Shown: piece by piece, positions 16,622 through 25,205 of the stretch
How the letters are laid out: each line of letters begins with the position of its first letter
How positions within the stretch are numbered: position 1 is the stretch's first letter
Source: Pontibacillus salicampi
Lineage (GTDB): Bacteria; Bacillota; Bacilli; Bacillales; BH030062
Direction of reading: 5' to 3'
DNA: 64,000 bases
Assembly: GCF_042434395.1 (NCBI RefSeq)
Contig: NZ_JBHLTP010000005.1
Span: forward strand, 62,001 to 126,000
The notes under the pieces: model-generated
Seen by the model: the letters and a program-made list of their open reading frames with translations, nothing else
What the model was told of the DNA's origin: nothing
Database searches by the model: none
Position numbers and translations under genes: made by a program

Positions 16622-17508
16622 TACGCCTCTACCTCCTTGCGACGAAGATATACAAGAGCTGTCATACTAATAATGACAATAATAAAGAACATCAGGTTCC
16701 CTAAAGATGCGGCATAGCCAGCATCCTGCCGTGCGAAGTAAAGCTGGTACATCATCGTAGATAGGGACTGAGATGCGTACCCTGGTCCGCCGTTTGTCAT
16801 CGCGATAATAACGTCAAATAGCTTTAATCCATTGATTAAATTGATGACGATATTAATGGTGATGGAAGGCATTAATAGCGGCAGAGTTATTTTCTTAAAT
16901 TGCTGCCAGGCAGATGCTCCGTCCAAACGAGCTGCTTCATAGTAATCCTTAGAAATACCTTGTAGTCCTGCAAGATATATAATCATTGCAATCCCAAGGA
17001 ACTGATACGTATTCACAAACGTAATAATCCACACATTCACATCAGGGTTCCCTAGTAAATTAGCAGGTTCAAATCCAAATAAGGTAATAACATCATTTAG
17101 TGCACCACCGTTATATTGGAAAATAAAATACCAGATATATCCCATAATCAGCGGACTGATAATAACAGGTAAATACACTACTGTCCGTGTCACAGCACGG
17201 AATTTCATGCTTTGATTTAAAAGAAGAGCATACAATAACCCAATTCCGTTCTGTAAAATAGTGCTTCCAATTCCGTAAATAAGTGTATTCTTTACAATTA
17301 ACCACGTATTAGGATCGGTGAACATCCTTGTGTAATTGTCAATCCCAATCCAGTTCATGGTTGGAGAGTACCCATTCCAATTCGTAAAGGAGATTCGAAC
17401 ACCATTTAAAAACGGGTAGATGATGAACACGGATAATAGAATAATGACCGGTACATAAAGCCAATTAATATGGAACTTAGGTCTGCTGCTTGCTAAGTTT
17501 TTAGCCAT
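16621..17508 (-). CDS. Sugar ABC transporter permease (MsmF/AraP type)
   Basis: 295 residues. The first membrane segment (about 15-40) is followed by the conserved NGVRISFTNWNGYSP loop and five further segments. The EAA loop is YYEAARLDGASAWQQFKKITLPLLMP near residue 195. First member of the CUT1 permease heterodimer; the second is encoded directly downstream with a 1-nt overlap. It is separated from the binding-protein gene by a hairpin that probably lowers permease expression relative to the binding protein. Confidence 0.9.
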   Translation of the reverse strand: MAKNLASSRPKFHINWLYVPVIILLSVFIIYPFLNGVRISFTNWNGYSPTMNWIGIDNYTRMFTDPNTWLIVKNTLIYGIGSTILQNGIGLLYALLLNQSMKFRAVTRTVVYLPVIISPLIMGYIWYFIFQYNGGALNDVITLFGFEPANLLGNPDVNVWIITFVNTYQFLGIAMIIYLAGLQGISKDYYEAARLDGASAWQQFKKITLPLLMPSITINIVINLINGLKLFDVIIAMTNGGPGYASQSLSTMMYQLYFARQDAGYAASLGNLMFFIIVIISMTALVYLRRKEVEA

Positions 17509-17532
17509 CCTCTAGCCACCTTTCAACTGCTA

Positions 17533-17565
17533 GAGTAAAAAAGGGCACACGCCCCTTTTTTACTC
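17533..17565 (-). terminator. Hairpin over the binding-protein stop codon
   Basis: 13-bp perfect arms (GAGTAAAAAAGGG, 17533-17545, and its complement 17553-17565) include the TAA stop of the binding-protein gene (17560-17562). On the minus strand the 3' arm supplies TTTTTT. Such an element between binding protein and permeases usually acts as a leaky terminator or 3'-end protector. Confidence 0.75.
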
Positions 17566-18828
17566 CTTCTGCTCTTCCTGAGAGCTTAATCGATCTACTT
17601 CCTCTTCCATTTTCTTAGAATACTCTTCTGGAGTTATAGATCCAGACAACACTTCCTGACCTAATGTAGTCATTACATCCCACATGCCATTTGGAAGGTA
17701 CACTCGGTCGAAATAAGGGTAGACTCGAACATCAGAATACTTCTCGTAATATTCTTGGTACATACTGTCCGCTTCTACATCCCCAAGTCCAGCTGGTAGT
17801 CCAGAAGCTTCCGCCATTTTCTTAGCGTTTTCTGGCTGAGCGAAGAATTGTAATAGTTTCTTAGATTCCTCTTTCATCTTACTATCCTTCCATACACCTA
17901 ATGTGTAGCGCTCTCCACCTACGAATGTCGGCTCGTCTCCTTCATGTATAGCTGGAATTGGCATTAATCCCGCTTCCACATCCTCGTTTATTTTCTTTGC
18001 TTCCGTTACGAAGGAAGGAGGATACATCGCGAATGCAATTTTATTTTCCGCGAACAAGCGTGGACCATCAGAATATTTAGCCGTTAGAACATCCTTATTA
18101 ATATATCCCTTATCATACATCTCCTTGAATTTCTCAGGTAAGTATGTCCATTTAGACCAATCAAAGTTACGATTTAACAGCTCTTCACTGTAATCGTTTT
18201 GTTCGTCACTGATTAATAATGGAGTTGCAAAGTAGTCAAAGTATTGCCCCAAAGTCCAAGGGTCTGAACCAGCGAAGAAGAACGGAGAAACCTCTCCATC
18301 GCTTTCTTCCGTGATTTTTTTGGAAGCCGCCATTAGCTCATCAAATGTCTTAGGAACTTCTATGTTATATTTCTCTAGAACTTGTTTATTATAGGAAATA
18401 CCTTCTTTTGCTTCGTTTAGCGGTAATGCATATACCTTACCATCATCATCTGTCAACACTGGTTGAATCGTTTCGGATAAATCAGATACCCAAGGTTCCT
18501 CACTAAGGTCAGCAAGGAAATCTCCGTATCGAATTTTAGCCCAGCCGTGGGTGTCGAAAATATCTGGCATATCATTAGCCGCCATCTTTACTTTCAATAG
18601 ATTCTCATACTCTCCTCCAGGAAAGTTCGTTTCTACCTTTATGTCTTCATTTTCTTTCTCAAAATCAGAGATAATTTCCTTCATAGTCTCTTTTACATTC
18701 TCATCAGAAATGGTGGAAAATAACGTAATCGTATTTCCATCTCCCCCTGATCCTTCAGCTCCATTTGAGCAACCAGCTAACGCTGCACTCAACACAACGA
18801 AAAGCAACACACTAAACATCTTCTTCAC
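17560..18828 (-). CDS. Sugar ABC transporter substrate-binding lipoprotein (MsmE-like)
   Basis: 422 residues, GTG start behind AAGGGGG. A lipoprotein signal ends in the lipobox LAGC at about residue 20, so the mature protein is anchored on the outer face of the membrane. The rest is a CUT1-type extracellular solute-binding protein (family 1 fold) with IFDTHGWAKIRYGDFLADL and ALPLNEAKEGISYNKQVL. It is first in the operon, and the neighbours (alpha-galactosidase, GH42 beta-galactosidase, gal genes) suggest it binds raffinose, melibiose or galacto-oligosaccharides. Expression is likely controlled by the divergent ROK repressor and by CcpA. Confidence 0.9.
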   Translation of the reverse strand: MKKMFSVLLFVVLSAALAGCSNGAEGSGGDGNTITLFSTISDENVKETMKEIISDFEKENEDIKVETNFPGGEYENLLKVKMAANDMPDIFDTHGWAKIRYGDFLADLSEEPWVSDLSETIQPVLTDDDGKVYALPLNEAKEGISYNKQVLEKYNIEVPKTFDELMAASKKITEESDGEVSPFFFAGSDPWTLGQYFDYFATPLLISDEQNDYSEELLNRNFDWSKWTYLPEKFKEMYDKGYINKDVLTAKYSDGPRLFAENKIAFAMYPPSFVTEAKKINEDVEAGLMPIPAIHEGDEPTFVGGERYTLGVWKDSKMKEESKKLLQFFAQPENAKKMAEASGLPAGLGDVEADSMYQEYYEKYSDVRVYPYFDRVYLPNGMWDVMTTLGQEVLSGSITPEEYSKKMEEEVDRLSSQEEQKE

Positions 18829-18876
18829 TAGTAATTCCCCCTTATAAGTTTAGCTGCCTCACAACTTAATAAAATA

Positions 18877-18890
18877 AATTAATTAACTTA
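18877..18890. promoter_or_regulatory. AT-rich dyad, possible ROK operator 1
   Basis: A TTAATTAA core (18879-18886) lies about 50-60 bp before the binding-protein start. It resembles the 15-bp palindrome at 19005-19019. Paired AT-rich dyads in the divergent region fit binding by the ROK repressor, by analogy with XylR. Confidence 0.35.
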
Positions 18891-18919
18891 CCCATAAGTT
18901 ATCACACAATTCGCATTTG

Positions 18920-18933
18920 TGAAAGCGTTTTTT
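18920..18933. promoter_or_regulatory. Candidate cre site for CcpA
   Basis: TGAAAGCGTTTTTT matches the cre consensus TGWAANCGNTNWCA at 12 of 14 positions; only the last two differ. It lies between the ROK gene and the operon, about 90 bp before the binding-protein start, where CcpA could repress transcription when glucose is present. Confidence 0.5.
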
Positions 18934-19004
18934 TACATATTTCCTTAGAAAATTGTACTAAGTCGCTTTAAATCGCTTGATGGAAATAGTACATGAATAT
19001 CTTT

Positions 19005-19019
19005 ATTAATTAAATTAAT
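19005..19019. promoter_or_regulatory. Palindrome, possible ROK operator 2
   Basis: ATTAATT-A-AATTAAT, a perfect 15-bp dyad 58 bp before the ROK gene start and next to its likely promoter (TATAAT near 19026 or TATACT near 19036). It is a likely autoregulatory operator. Confidence 0.45.
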
Positions 19020-19076
19020 TTACATATAATGTGTTATACTAGAGAATAAGAATACACAGTTTTTAGGAGCGATCAT

Positions 19077-20297
19077 ATGTCATTGAAATACGTTACAGGA
19101 AGCTTCCAATTAATGAAATCTATTAACCGTTCTACCATTTTAAATATTATTCGAGAAGAAGGACCTATCTCACGCGCAGAGATTGCCAAACGAACCAGCC
19201 TGACACCCCCAACCGTCAGCAATCTTGTGAAGGAACTAATTACAACCGAATTCGTCATTGAAACGAACCAGGGAGAATCAAAAGGCGGACGCAAGCCTAC
19301 CTATCTAGAAATCAACGGAAATCGCTTCTTTGTCATCGGCATTGACGTTGGGCATTTCCATATGAAATTCGTCGTTACGAATCTGTTCGGCGAAGTCGTC
19401 GACCGAATTACACTCCCTCTTGACCCCAAACCTGATGCAGAACAAATACTTCATACGATGGAAGAGGGCATTCATACTGTTATTCAACAAGGCCAGGCAA
19501 CAGCTGGAGATTACCTCGGCATCGGTGTTGGTATGCATGGAATTGTAGATGTGGAGCGCGGTATCTCCTTATATGCCCCTTCTTTCCAAACCCACGATAT
19601 CGCCATTCGAGAAAGGCTGGAAGATACATTTCAGATGATGGTAAAGGTCGAGAACGATGCAAAAACCATGACGCTTGGAGAATTTTGGTTTGGAAACGGA
19701 ATGGAGGATGGCAATGTTGTCGGAGTGAATATCGGTTATGGTATTGGCGCTGGCATCATTAACGATGGGACGTTGTTTCAAGGAGAGAATTTCATTGCCG
19801 GGGAGATTGGCCACATGACAATAGATTTAACAGGTCCGCAGTGCAGCTGTGGTAATTATGGCTGTTTACAGGCGATGGCTGCAGGTCCTGCCATCGCCAG
19901 GCTCGCCATCAAGGAGCTCAAATCAGGTAAGACCTCTCTGTTAACAAAGATGACAGATGGTGTTCTCGACCAGGTGACAGGAGAGCTAGTACACGAAGCA
20001 GCACGCCAAGGGGATTCATTCAGCATCGACCTGCTCACTCAAACAGGCCGTTATATTGGAATTGGTTTAACGAACCTGATTCATACATTAAATCCAAAGC
20101 GGATTATTATTGGCGGTGGTGTTGCTAAAGCAGGCGACCATATCTTAGAGCCAATTCGTCAAACGATTCAGCAAAGAGGATTGACCGAAGAAGCACGCAA
20201 TACCACTATCGTCCCCTCCCTGCTCCAGGAAGACGCTTCTGCAATAGGAGCATGCGGTTTGATATTAAATGAGTTCTTCACCAGTAAAAGAGTATAA
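19077..20297 (+). CDS. ROK-family transcriptional repressor (XylR/NagC type)
   Basis: 406 residues, ATG behind AGGAGCG. An N-terminal winged helix-turn-helix (about 15-65: GPISRAEIAKRTSLTPPTVSNLVKEL) is fused to a sugar-kinase-like ROK domain. The latter shows IGIDVGHFHMKF at the start of the ROK fold, the sugar-binding ENDAKTMTLGE and GEIGHM, and the zinc motif GPQCSCGNYGCLQ. It is divergent from the galactoside operon, so it is probably its repressor, with a galactoside or galactose as inducer. The phosphate-binding loop is partly degenerate (DVGHFH), as in non-enzymatic repressors. Confidence 0.9.
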   Translation: MSLKYVTGSFQLMKSINRSTILNIIREEGPISRAEIAKRTSLTPPTVSNLVKELITTEFVIETNQGESKGGRKPTYLEINGNRFFVIGIDVGHFHMKFVVTNLFGEVVDRITLPLDPKPDAEQILHTMEEGIHTVIQQGQATAGDYLGIGVGMHGIVDVERGISLYAPSFQTHDIAIRERLEDTFQMMVKVENDAKTMTLGEFWFGNGMEDGNVVGVNIGYGIGAGIINDGTLFQGENFIAGEIGHMTIDLTGPQCSCGNYGCLQAMAAGPAIARLAIKELKSGKTSLLTKMTDGVLDQVTGELVHEAARQGDSFSIDLLTQTGRYIGIGLTNLIHTLNPKRIIIGGGVAKAGDHILEPIRQTIQQRGLTEEARNTTIVPSLLQEDASAIGACGLILNEFFTSKRV

Positions 20298-20312
20298 CTA
20301 TGTAACACTTAT

Positions 20313-20353
20313 CCCCCCCCTTTTCGGTACCTAGTACTGAAAAGGGGTTTTTC
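20313..20353 (+). terminator. Terminator of the ROK repressor gene
   Basis: A C8-TTTTC stem pairs with GAAAAGGGG around a GGTAC-CTA-GTACT inner stem, followed by TTTTT. Confidence 0.85.
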
Positions 20354-20462
20354 ATGATTCTTTACACATCTTAACTGTTTCTATACTCCTTCCACATTTA
20401 TCTCGTATTCAAGTCTTCCTATTACATATTCCTTAACAAACGCAATGGAAACAACAATATTA

Positions 20463-20476
20463 ATCAAACGTTTGAT
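20463..20476. promoter_or_regulatory. Palindrome ATCAAACGTTTGAT, possible operator
   Basis: A perfect 14-bp dyad with a central CG, about 95 bp before the exporter promoter. It has the form of a TetR- or LacI-type operator. No regulator gene is adjacent. The remainder of the 365-bp gap 20298-20662 holds only the terminator and the promoter. Confidence 0.35.
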
Positions 20477-20570
20477 CCATTCGCCTTCTCACGCTATCTC
20501 TCTATATCCCACACCCAATCTACAATTCATACCTTACACAAAATCCCCATTAATATCCAAAACAATATGT

Positions 20571-20600
20571 TTGTACTTCCATCCCCCAAAGGAGTATAAT
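20571..20600 (+). promoter_or_regulatory. Sigma-A promoter of the MFS exporter
   Basis: TTGTAC (20571-20576), an 18-bp spacer and TATAAT (20595-20600), 62 bp before the start codon. Confidence 0.65.
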
Positions 20601-20662
20601 TTCATAATTGGTGATAAAGAGATTACGCATTTATATAGTTGCATTTATAAAGGAGGCATTCT

Positions 20663-22120
20663 ATGTCAGATCAAAACAACAATAATTTATTTATGGCTTC
20701 CCTGTTGATTATTGGTTCCTTTATTACGATTTTAAACCAAACATTAATGATTACGGCTATTCCTCCTATTATGGAGGAAATGGATATTTCAGCAAATACC
20801 GGACAGTGGCTGACAACGGTATTCATGCTAGTGAACGGCGTCATGATACCAGTAAGTGCCTTCTTGATTGAACGATTCACAACACGCCAATTGTTCCTAA
20901 CCGCAATGAGTGTGTTTACTCTGGGAACGATTTTAGGTGCCATTGCGCCTAATTATCCTATCCTAATTGGAGCACGAGTCATTCAATCGAGTGGTGCTGG
21001 AGTGATGCTGCCGTTAATGCAAACCGTCTTCTTGATGATTTTTCCGTATAATAAAAGAGGCGTGGCGATGGGATATATTGGACTAGTTATCTCATTCGCT
21101 CCCGCTATCGGACCAGCTTTATCAGGATATATCACATCTGAATATTCCTGGAGATTTCTATTTGTATTCATCCTGCCGATTGCCTTAGCAGTTATTGCTC
21201 TCGGGTACTTTGCTCTGCGAAACGTAACGGAAGTGAAAAATCCGAAATTGGATCCCCTTTCCATCCTGCTGTCTTCCATTGGGTTTGGCGGCTTGTTATA
21301 TGGTTTCACAAGCGCAGGAAACTACGGTTGGAACAGTGAAATTACAATTGGTGTATTACTAGTTGGTGTTGTAGCACTGACTATCTTCATCATTCGCCAG
21401 CTGAAGGTAGACAACCCTATGTTGGAATTTCGAGTGTTTCGTTCTCCAACCTTTACCATCACTACGATTTTAGGGATGGTAGGATTTGCTGGATTAATAG
21501 GGTCTGAGACGTTAATTCCATTATTTATGCAGGAAATGAGAGACTTTACAGCGTTAGAATCAGGACTTGCTCTTTTACCAGGAGCGGTTATATCCGGTTT
21601 GATGTCCCCTATTACGGGACGTATTTTCGATAAAATTGGCGCTCGTTTATTAACCATTGTAGGACTGTCTATTGTGACCGGTTCTTCGCTGCTCTTTTCG
21701 TTCCTAAGTATTGAAACAACGTTCATTACGATTACAGTCCTCTATTCTGTGCGGATGTTTGGACTTTCGATGATTATGATGCCAGCCACCACTGCAGGCT
21801 TAAACCAGCTTCCAGATAAGCTCATTCCACATGGAACTGCTATGAATAATACGATGAGACAAATGGCAGGCTCTGTTGGTACAGCCATATTCGTAACAAT
21901 AATGACGAAATCCCAACAGTCTGCTGAAAACACACCATCGATTGCTCACCCTGATATTCACGGGGTTAATGTGGCCTTCATGGTTATTACTGGAATTACT
22001 CTAGTAGCCATCCTTCTTTCCTTCTTCGTGAAGAAAGACGATGGCTCAAGAGAAAAGCTAAGTCATATTAAAAGGAAAGAGCAACAACCTCAGTATAAAG
22101 AGGGCATGCAAAATGCATAA
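20663..22120 (+). CDS. MFS exporter, DHA2 family (14 TMS)
   Basis: 485 residues, ATG behind AAAGGAGGC. Fourteen hydrophobic segments. Signature motifs are motif A-like LIERFTTRQLF after TM2, the antiporter motif C in TM5 (SFAPAIGPALSGYI) and RVIQSSGAGVMLP in TM4. Proton-driven export of drugs or organic ions from the cytoplasm is expected; relatives include LmrB and Mdr-type proteins. It has its own promoter and terminator. No regulator is adjacent. Confidence 0.88.
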   Translation: MSDQNNNNLFMASLLIIGSFITILNQTLMITAIPPIMEEMDISANTGQWLTTVFMLVNGVMIPVSAFLIERFTTRQLFLTAMSVFTLGTILGAIAPNYPILIGARVIQSSGAGVMLPLMQTVFLMIFPYNKRGVAMGYIGLVISFAPAIGPALSGYITSEYSWRFLFVFILPIALAVIALGYFALRNVTEVKNPKLDPLSILLSSIGFGGLLYGFTSAGNYGWNSEITIGVLLVGVVALTIFIIRQLKVDNPMLEFRVFRSPTFTITTILGMVGFAGLIGSETLIPLFMQEMRDFTALESGLALLPGAVISGLMSPITGRIFDKIGARLLTIVGLSIVTGSSLLFSFLSIETTFITITVLYSVRMFGLSMIMMPATTAGLNQLPDKLIPHGTAMNNTMRQMAGSVGTAIFVTIMTKSQQSAENTPSIAHPDIHGVNVAFMVITGITLVAILLSFFVKKDDGSREKLSHIKRKEQQPQYKEGMQNA

Positions 22121-22156
22121 AAGCAAGAGAGTCCAAGCGACTCTCTTGCTTTTTTA
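22119..22156 (+). terminator. Terminator of the MFS exporter
   Basis: AAAAGCAAGAGAGTC pairs with GACTCTCTTGCTTTT around CAAGC, then TT. The stem overlaps the stop codon. Confidence 0.9.
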
Positions 22157-22217
22157 ATATAGAACTAAACATAATCCTCCACCTCGTAAATAAATTTAAG
22201 AAGAGGGGGGATGGCTC

Positions 22218-23702
22218 TTGAATGTTCAAAGGGTGACAACTAGTGGACCGCTGCAATATCCTAATGAAATGCTGTCTATTATTAAGGATGGATTGCCTAA
22301 ACAAGGCAAACCGAAAAAAGTTGTTATTATCGGGGCTGGGATGGCTGGACTGACATCTGCATCTCTATTAAAGGATGCAGGTCATGATGTAACCATTTTG
22401 GAAGCTAATAATCGTATCGGTGGTCGAATATATACGATTAGAAAACCGTTTACTCCAGGAAATTATCTAGACCTTGGAGCTATGCGCATTCCCGAGAACC
22501 ATGAGCTGATATTTGAATACATCCGAAAGTTTAACCTGCCGTATAATCGCTTTTTTAACACGACGAAGAAGGATGTCATATTTGCCAATGGAATAAAAAC
22601 CACAAGGGAGGAATATGAAAAGAACCCTGATATCCTGCAATTCCCTGTAGCTCCTTCTGAAAAAGGAAAAACAGCTACTCAGTTATTTAAGGAGGCTGTT
22701 CAACCCTTTCTGACTCTATATGAAAACAGTTCTCCAGAAGAGCAAAAAATACTGATTAAGCGCTTTGATCAGTATTCAATAGAAAATTATTTACGGTTTA
22801 ACCCGATTGGTCCTACACTTTCTAATGGAGCTATCCGTCTTGTTAAAGTAATGCTAGGAATAGAAGGCTTTTCAGAGCTGTCTTTCTCCAATATGCTATT
22901 TGACATCGTCAGTACTGTTTTCGATGAGGATCTCGTCTTTTATGAAATTACTGGTGGAAATGACAAGCTACCCGACTCGTTCCTCCCTCAGCTGGAATCT
23001 GACATACTGTTTCTGGAAAAGGTTTCTCGTCTAACCCATAAAGGAAAGGAAGTTATCGTAGAATCGCGTAATACAAAAACTGAAGAAACATCTGAATTCA
23101 CAGCTGATTTTGTTATTATATCCATCCCATTTTCTGTATTTCAATTCATAGATGTTGTTCCGTACACCACCTTTTCCTTTGAGAAGTGGACTGCAATTCG
23201 AGAGCTCCATTACGTAGGTGCCGTCAAAGTCGGTATCGAATTTAAAGAGAAGTTTTGGGAGAAGGAAGGACTAAAAGGAGCAAATTTAATAACAGATTTT
23301 CCTAACCGTTTTTTCTATACACCAAGTCCCACAGACCCCACCCAGCCAGCCGGCGTCGTCTTAGCCAGTTATAGCTGGGGGGACAATGCAAAATTGTGGA
23401 GTGCCCTGCCGAAGCAGGAACGCATACGGCAAGCGATGCAGGACTTAGCTAAAATACACGGTCCTGGTATCTATAAGTCGTTTTTAAATGGGGCTTCTCT
23501 GAGCTGGAGTCAAAACCAATTTTCTGCAGGTGCCTTCACTCTATTTAAGCCAAACCACGCCTCTACATTCCCGGCCATCATCAGAAGACCAGAGGGAAGA
23601 ATTCACTTCGCAGGAGAGCACGCATCCGACTTTCACGGATGGATTGAGGGTGCGATCCAATCTGGAATACGAGCTGCCTATGAGGTCAACAACAGAACAT
23701 AA
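22218..23702 (+). CDS. Flavin amine oxidase/L-amino-acid oxidase family (YobN-like)
   Basis: 494 residues, TTG start 7 bp behind GAGGGGGG; the nearby ATG at 22211 is out of frame. FAD-binding GxGxxG is VVIIGAGMAGLTSASLL (about 35-52) followed by LEANNRIGGRIYT; the second flavin signature GRIHFAGEHASDFHGWIEGAIQSG closes the protein. The middle holds the substrate domain. It resembles B. subtilis YobN and snake-venom-type L-amino-acid oxidases, which deaminate L-amino acids to 2-oxo acids with release of H2O2 and ammonia. No signal peptide is visible. The substrate is not known. Confidence 0.85.
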   Translation: MNVQRVTTSGPLQYPNEMLSIIKDGLPKQGKPKKVVIIGAGMAGLTSASLLKDAGHDVTILEANNRIGGRIYTIRKPFTPGNYLDLGAMRIPENHELIFEYIRKFNLPYNRFFNTTKKDVIFANGIKTTREEYEKNPDILQFPVAPSEKGKTATQLFKEAVQPFLTLYENSSPEEQKILIKRFDQYSIENYLRFNPIGPTLSNGAIRLVKVMLGIEGFSELSFSNMLFDIVSTVFDEDLVFYEITGGNDKLPDSFLPQLESDILFLEKVSRLTHKGKEVIVESRNTKTEETSEFTADFVIISIPFSVFQFIDVVPYTTFSFEKWTAIRELHYVGAVKVGIEFKEKFWEKEGLKGANLITDFPNRFFYTPSPTDPTQPAGVVLASYSWGDNAKLWSALPKQERIRQAMQDLAKIHGPGIYKSFLNGASLSWSQNQFSAGAFTLFKPNHASTFPAIIRRPEGRIHFAGEHASDFHGWIEGAIQSGIRAAYEVNNRT

Positions 23703-23703
23703 C

Positions 23704-23737
23704 AAGAGCACCTACCTTGGTAGATGCTCTTTATTTT
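23704..23737 (+). terminator. Terminator of the amine oxidase gene
   Basis: AAGAGCACCTACC pairs with GGTAGATGCTCTT, followed by TATTTT. Its T-tract overlaps the stop codon of the convergent ywbE. Confidence 0.8.
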
Positions 23738-23930
23738 AATCTTCTATTTCCTTTACTCTTCCAACTATGCCACTTTCCAGCTTTACTTTAATTCCATGAG
23801 GGTGCTGTGGAGAATTGGTTAAAATTCTCGATACAATGCCTTCTGTCAGCTTACCAGTGCGCTGGTCCTGCTTTTGAACCACCTTCACCTTGACCCCTGG
23901 CTTGATGTTACTTCGCTTTGTTCCAGGCAT
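23736..23930 (-). CDS. ywbE: YwbE family small protein
   Basis: 64 residues, a normal length. The sequence MPGTKRSNIKPGVKVKVVQK, then RTGKLTEGIVSRILTNSPQHPHGIKVKLESGIVGRV, is the KOW-like beta-barrel pattern of the conserved YwbE family of unknown function. ATG lies behind AGGAGGAAG. It is monocistronic and convergent with the amine oxidase. Confidence 0.9.
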   Translation of the reverse strand: MPGTKRSNIKPGVKVKVVQKQDQRTGKLTEGIVSRILTNSPQHPHGIKVKLESGIVGRVKEIED

Positions 23931-24286
23931 AAGAGACTTCCTCCTTTCTTACCTTTGCTATTTATATAGGGTACTGTGCTTTTTTTATAACAAGTAGATT
24001 CCTTACATTATACCGTATTTATTGAAGTTATGTATTACATTCAAAATGCATCTCTTAAGAGAAAATAATTAGTTTCCCAGAGATGCACTTACTGTCCCTT
24101 TTCATAAAAACCAACTTCATTTATTATTGATTACATCCATCCTTTTCCACATACACAAGTGTTAACTTTTTTTCAATTAATATCAGTCTATGTGTTATTG
24201 CACAAGCATTTCAACTTCCACAAAAGTTGGAATTGGACCATGTAAGCTTTTTCTTAAAACCTAAATAAACCATTTATAGATGCATT
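23931..24286. other. Gene-free AT-rich spacer with small hairpins
   Basis: 356 bp without a credible gene. TGCATCTCT (24047-24055) pairs with AGAGATGCA (24079-24087), with a nested TCTCTTAAGAGA dyad at 24051-24062. CAACTT and AAGTTG near 24212-24228 form another short hairpin. One of these may end the tetR operon, but none has a clear minus-strand T-tail. Confidence 0.5.
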
Positions 24287-24862
24287 CTATATAGTGATCC
24301 CCCTCCAAAACACATCCCAACTCTCCCTTAATCTCCTTTTATACTCTTCCTCAGAAAGATTTACCAGATAAAAAATCATGCCATCTAACATACATAGAAA
24401 GGATGTCGCTATAGTTTCTGTATCAATGAGATTATCAGAAGGCTCTAAAATTTCATAGAGTAACCTTCTAATTTCCATTTCAACCTCCGTGTACTTTTGC
24501 AGTAGAAAATCTTTAAACTTTTCTGGTGGTACCATTCCATATCTTTTAATAAAAAGGCCTAAATCTTGTTCATAAAAATACTTGTTTAACTTTTCCATAA
24601 GCGTGTATAGCTGTTCTTCTATGGTAAGGTTTCGTAATAAACTTGATTGACTTCTTACAAAGTATAAATAATCATTCATTACAACATTCGTTACATTCTT
24701 AAATAATTCTTCTTTGCTTGAGAAATACGCATAAATGGAAGGTGCTTTTATATTTACTTTCATGGCTATATCCTTAAGAGAGGTTTCTTCATATCCCTCT
24801 GTAGAGAACAAGAATAAAGCATGCCTCACAATATTATTTCTTGTTTCTTCTCCCTTACTCAT
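24287..24862 (-). CDS. TetR/AcrR-family repressor
   Basis: 191 residues. The N-terminal helix-turn-helix (about 8-55: TRNNIVRHALFLFSTEGYEETSLKDIAMKVNIKAPSIYAYFSSKEELF) is textbook TetR. The helical C-terminal half should bind the inducer. It is the last gene of a three-gene unit behind two SMR exporter subunits, so it probably represses that unit and senses an exported cation. A 32-bp palindrome before the first gene is the likely operator. Confidence 0.9.
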   Translation of the reverse strand: MSKGEETRNNIVRHALFLFSTEGYEETSLKDIAMKVNIKAPSIYAYFSSKEELFKNVTNVVMNDYLYFVRSQSSLLRNLTIEEQLYTLMEKLNKYFYEQDLGLFIKRYGMVPPEKFKDFLLQKYTEVEMEIRRLLYEILEPSDNLIDTETIATSFLCMLDGMIFYLVNLSEEEYKRRLRESWDVFWRGITI

Positions 24863-24889
24863 TATTCTTCACCTCTTTATCTGCTACTC

Positions 24890-25204
24890 TTACGATACTA
24901 GTTTAAGTCCTATTATACATATAATAATACCTCCAACAAGCACTAACTTCCTAACATCTTTAGGTTCCTTGAACACTACCATGCCTAACAAAACACTTCC
25001 AGCAGCTCCAATACCAGTCCATACCCCATAGCCTACACTAATGGGAATGTCTTTTAATGAGATAGAGAGAAGAATAAAGCTAGTGCCCATAAATATAATA
25101 AACATGATAGTTGGCTTCAATTTTGAAAAGCCTTCTGATAATTTTAAGTAAATGACGCCTCCTACTTCCATTAATCCAGCTATCACTAAAAATAACCAAC
25201 TCAT
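24890..25204 (-). CDS. SMR efflux subunit, partner protein
   Basis: 104 residues from the ATG at 25204, one base after the stop of the first SMR gene; an upstream GTG in frame would give four more residues. Four membrane segments. The TM1 glutamate is present (AGLMEVGGVIYLK). TM3-4 reads VGYGVWTGIGAAGSVLLGMVVFKEP. It is the less canonical half of a paired SMR exporter: the position of the conserved Trp of Gdx proteins after the Glu is Gly here. It probably forms a heterodimer with the neighbouring subunit, as YkkC/YkkD and related pairs do. Confidence 0.88.
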   Translation of the reverse strand: MSWLFLVIAGLMEVGGVIYLKLSEGFSKLKPTIMFIIFMGTSFILLSISLKDIPISVGYGVWTGIGAAGSVLLGMVVFKEPKDVRKLVLVGGIIICIIGLKLVS

Positions 25205-25205
25205 T

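Noticed and set aside
20445..20708. 87-residue ORF before the MFS exporter
   Set aside because: It covers the operator-like palindrome and the promoter and overlaps the exporter start out of frame; no ribosome site.
21322..21726. 134-residue minus-strand ORF in the exporter gene
   Set aside because: Antisense shadow of a membrane protein gene; no start signals.
23931..24286. A small RNA gene in the AT-rich spacer
   Set aside because: There are short hairpins but no promoter paired with a T-tailed terminator on either strand.
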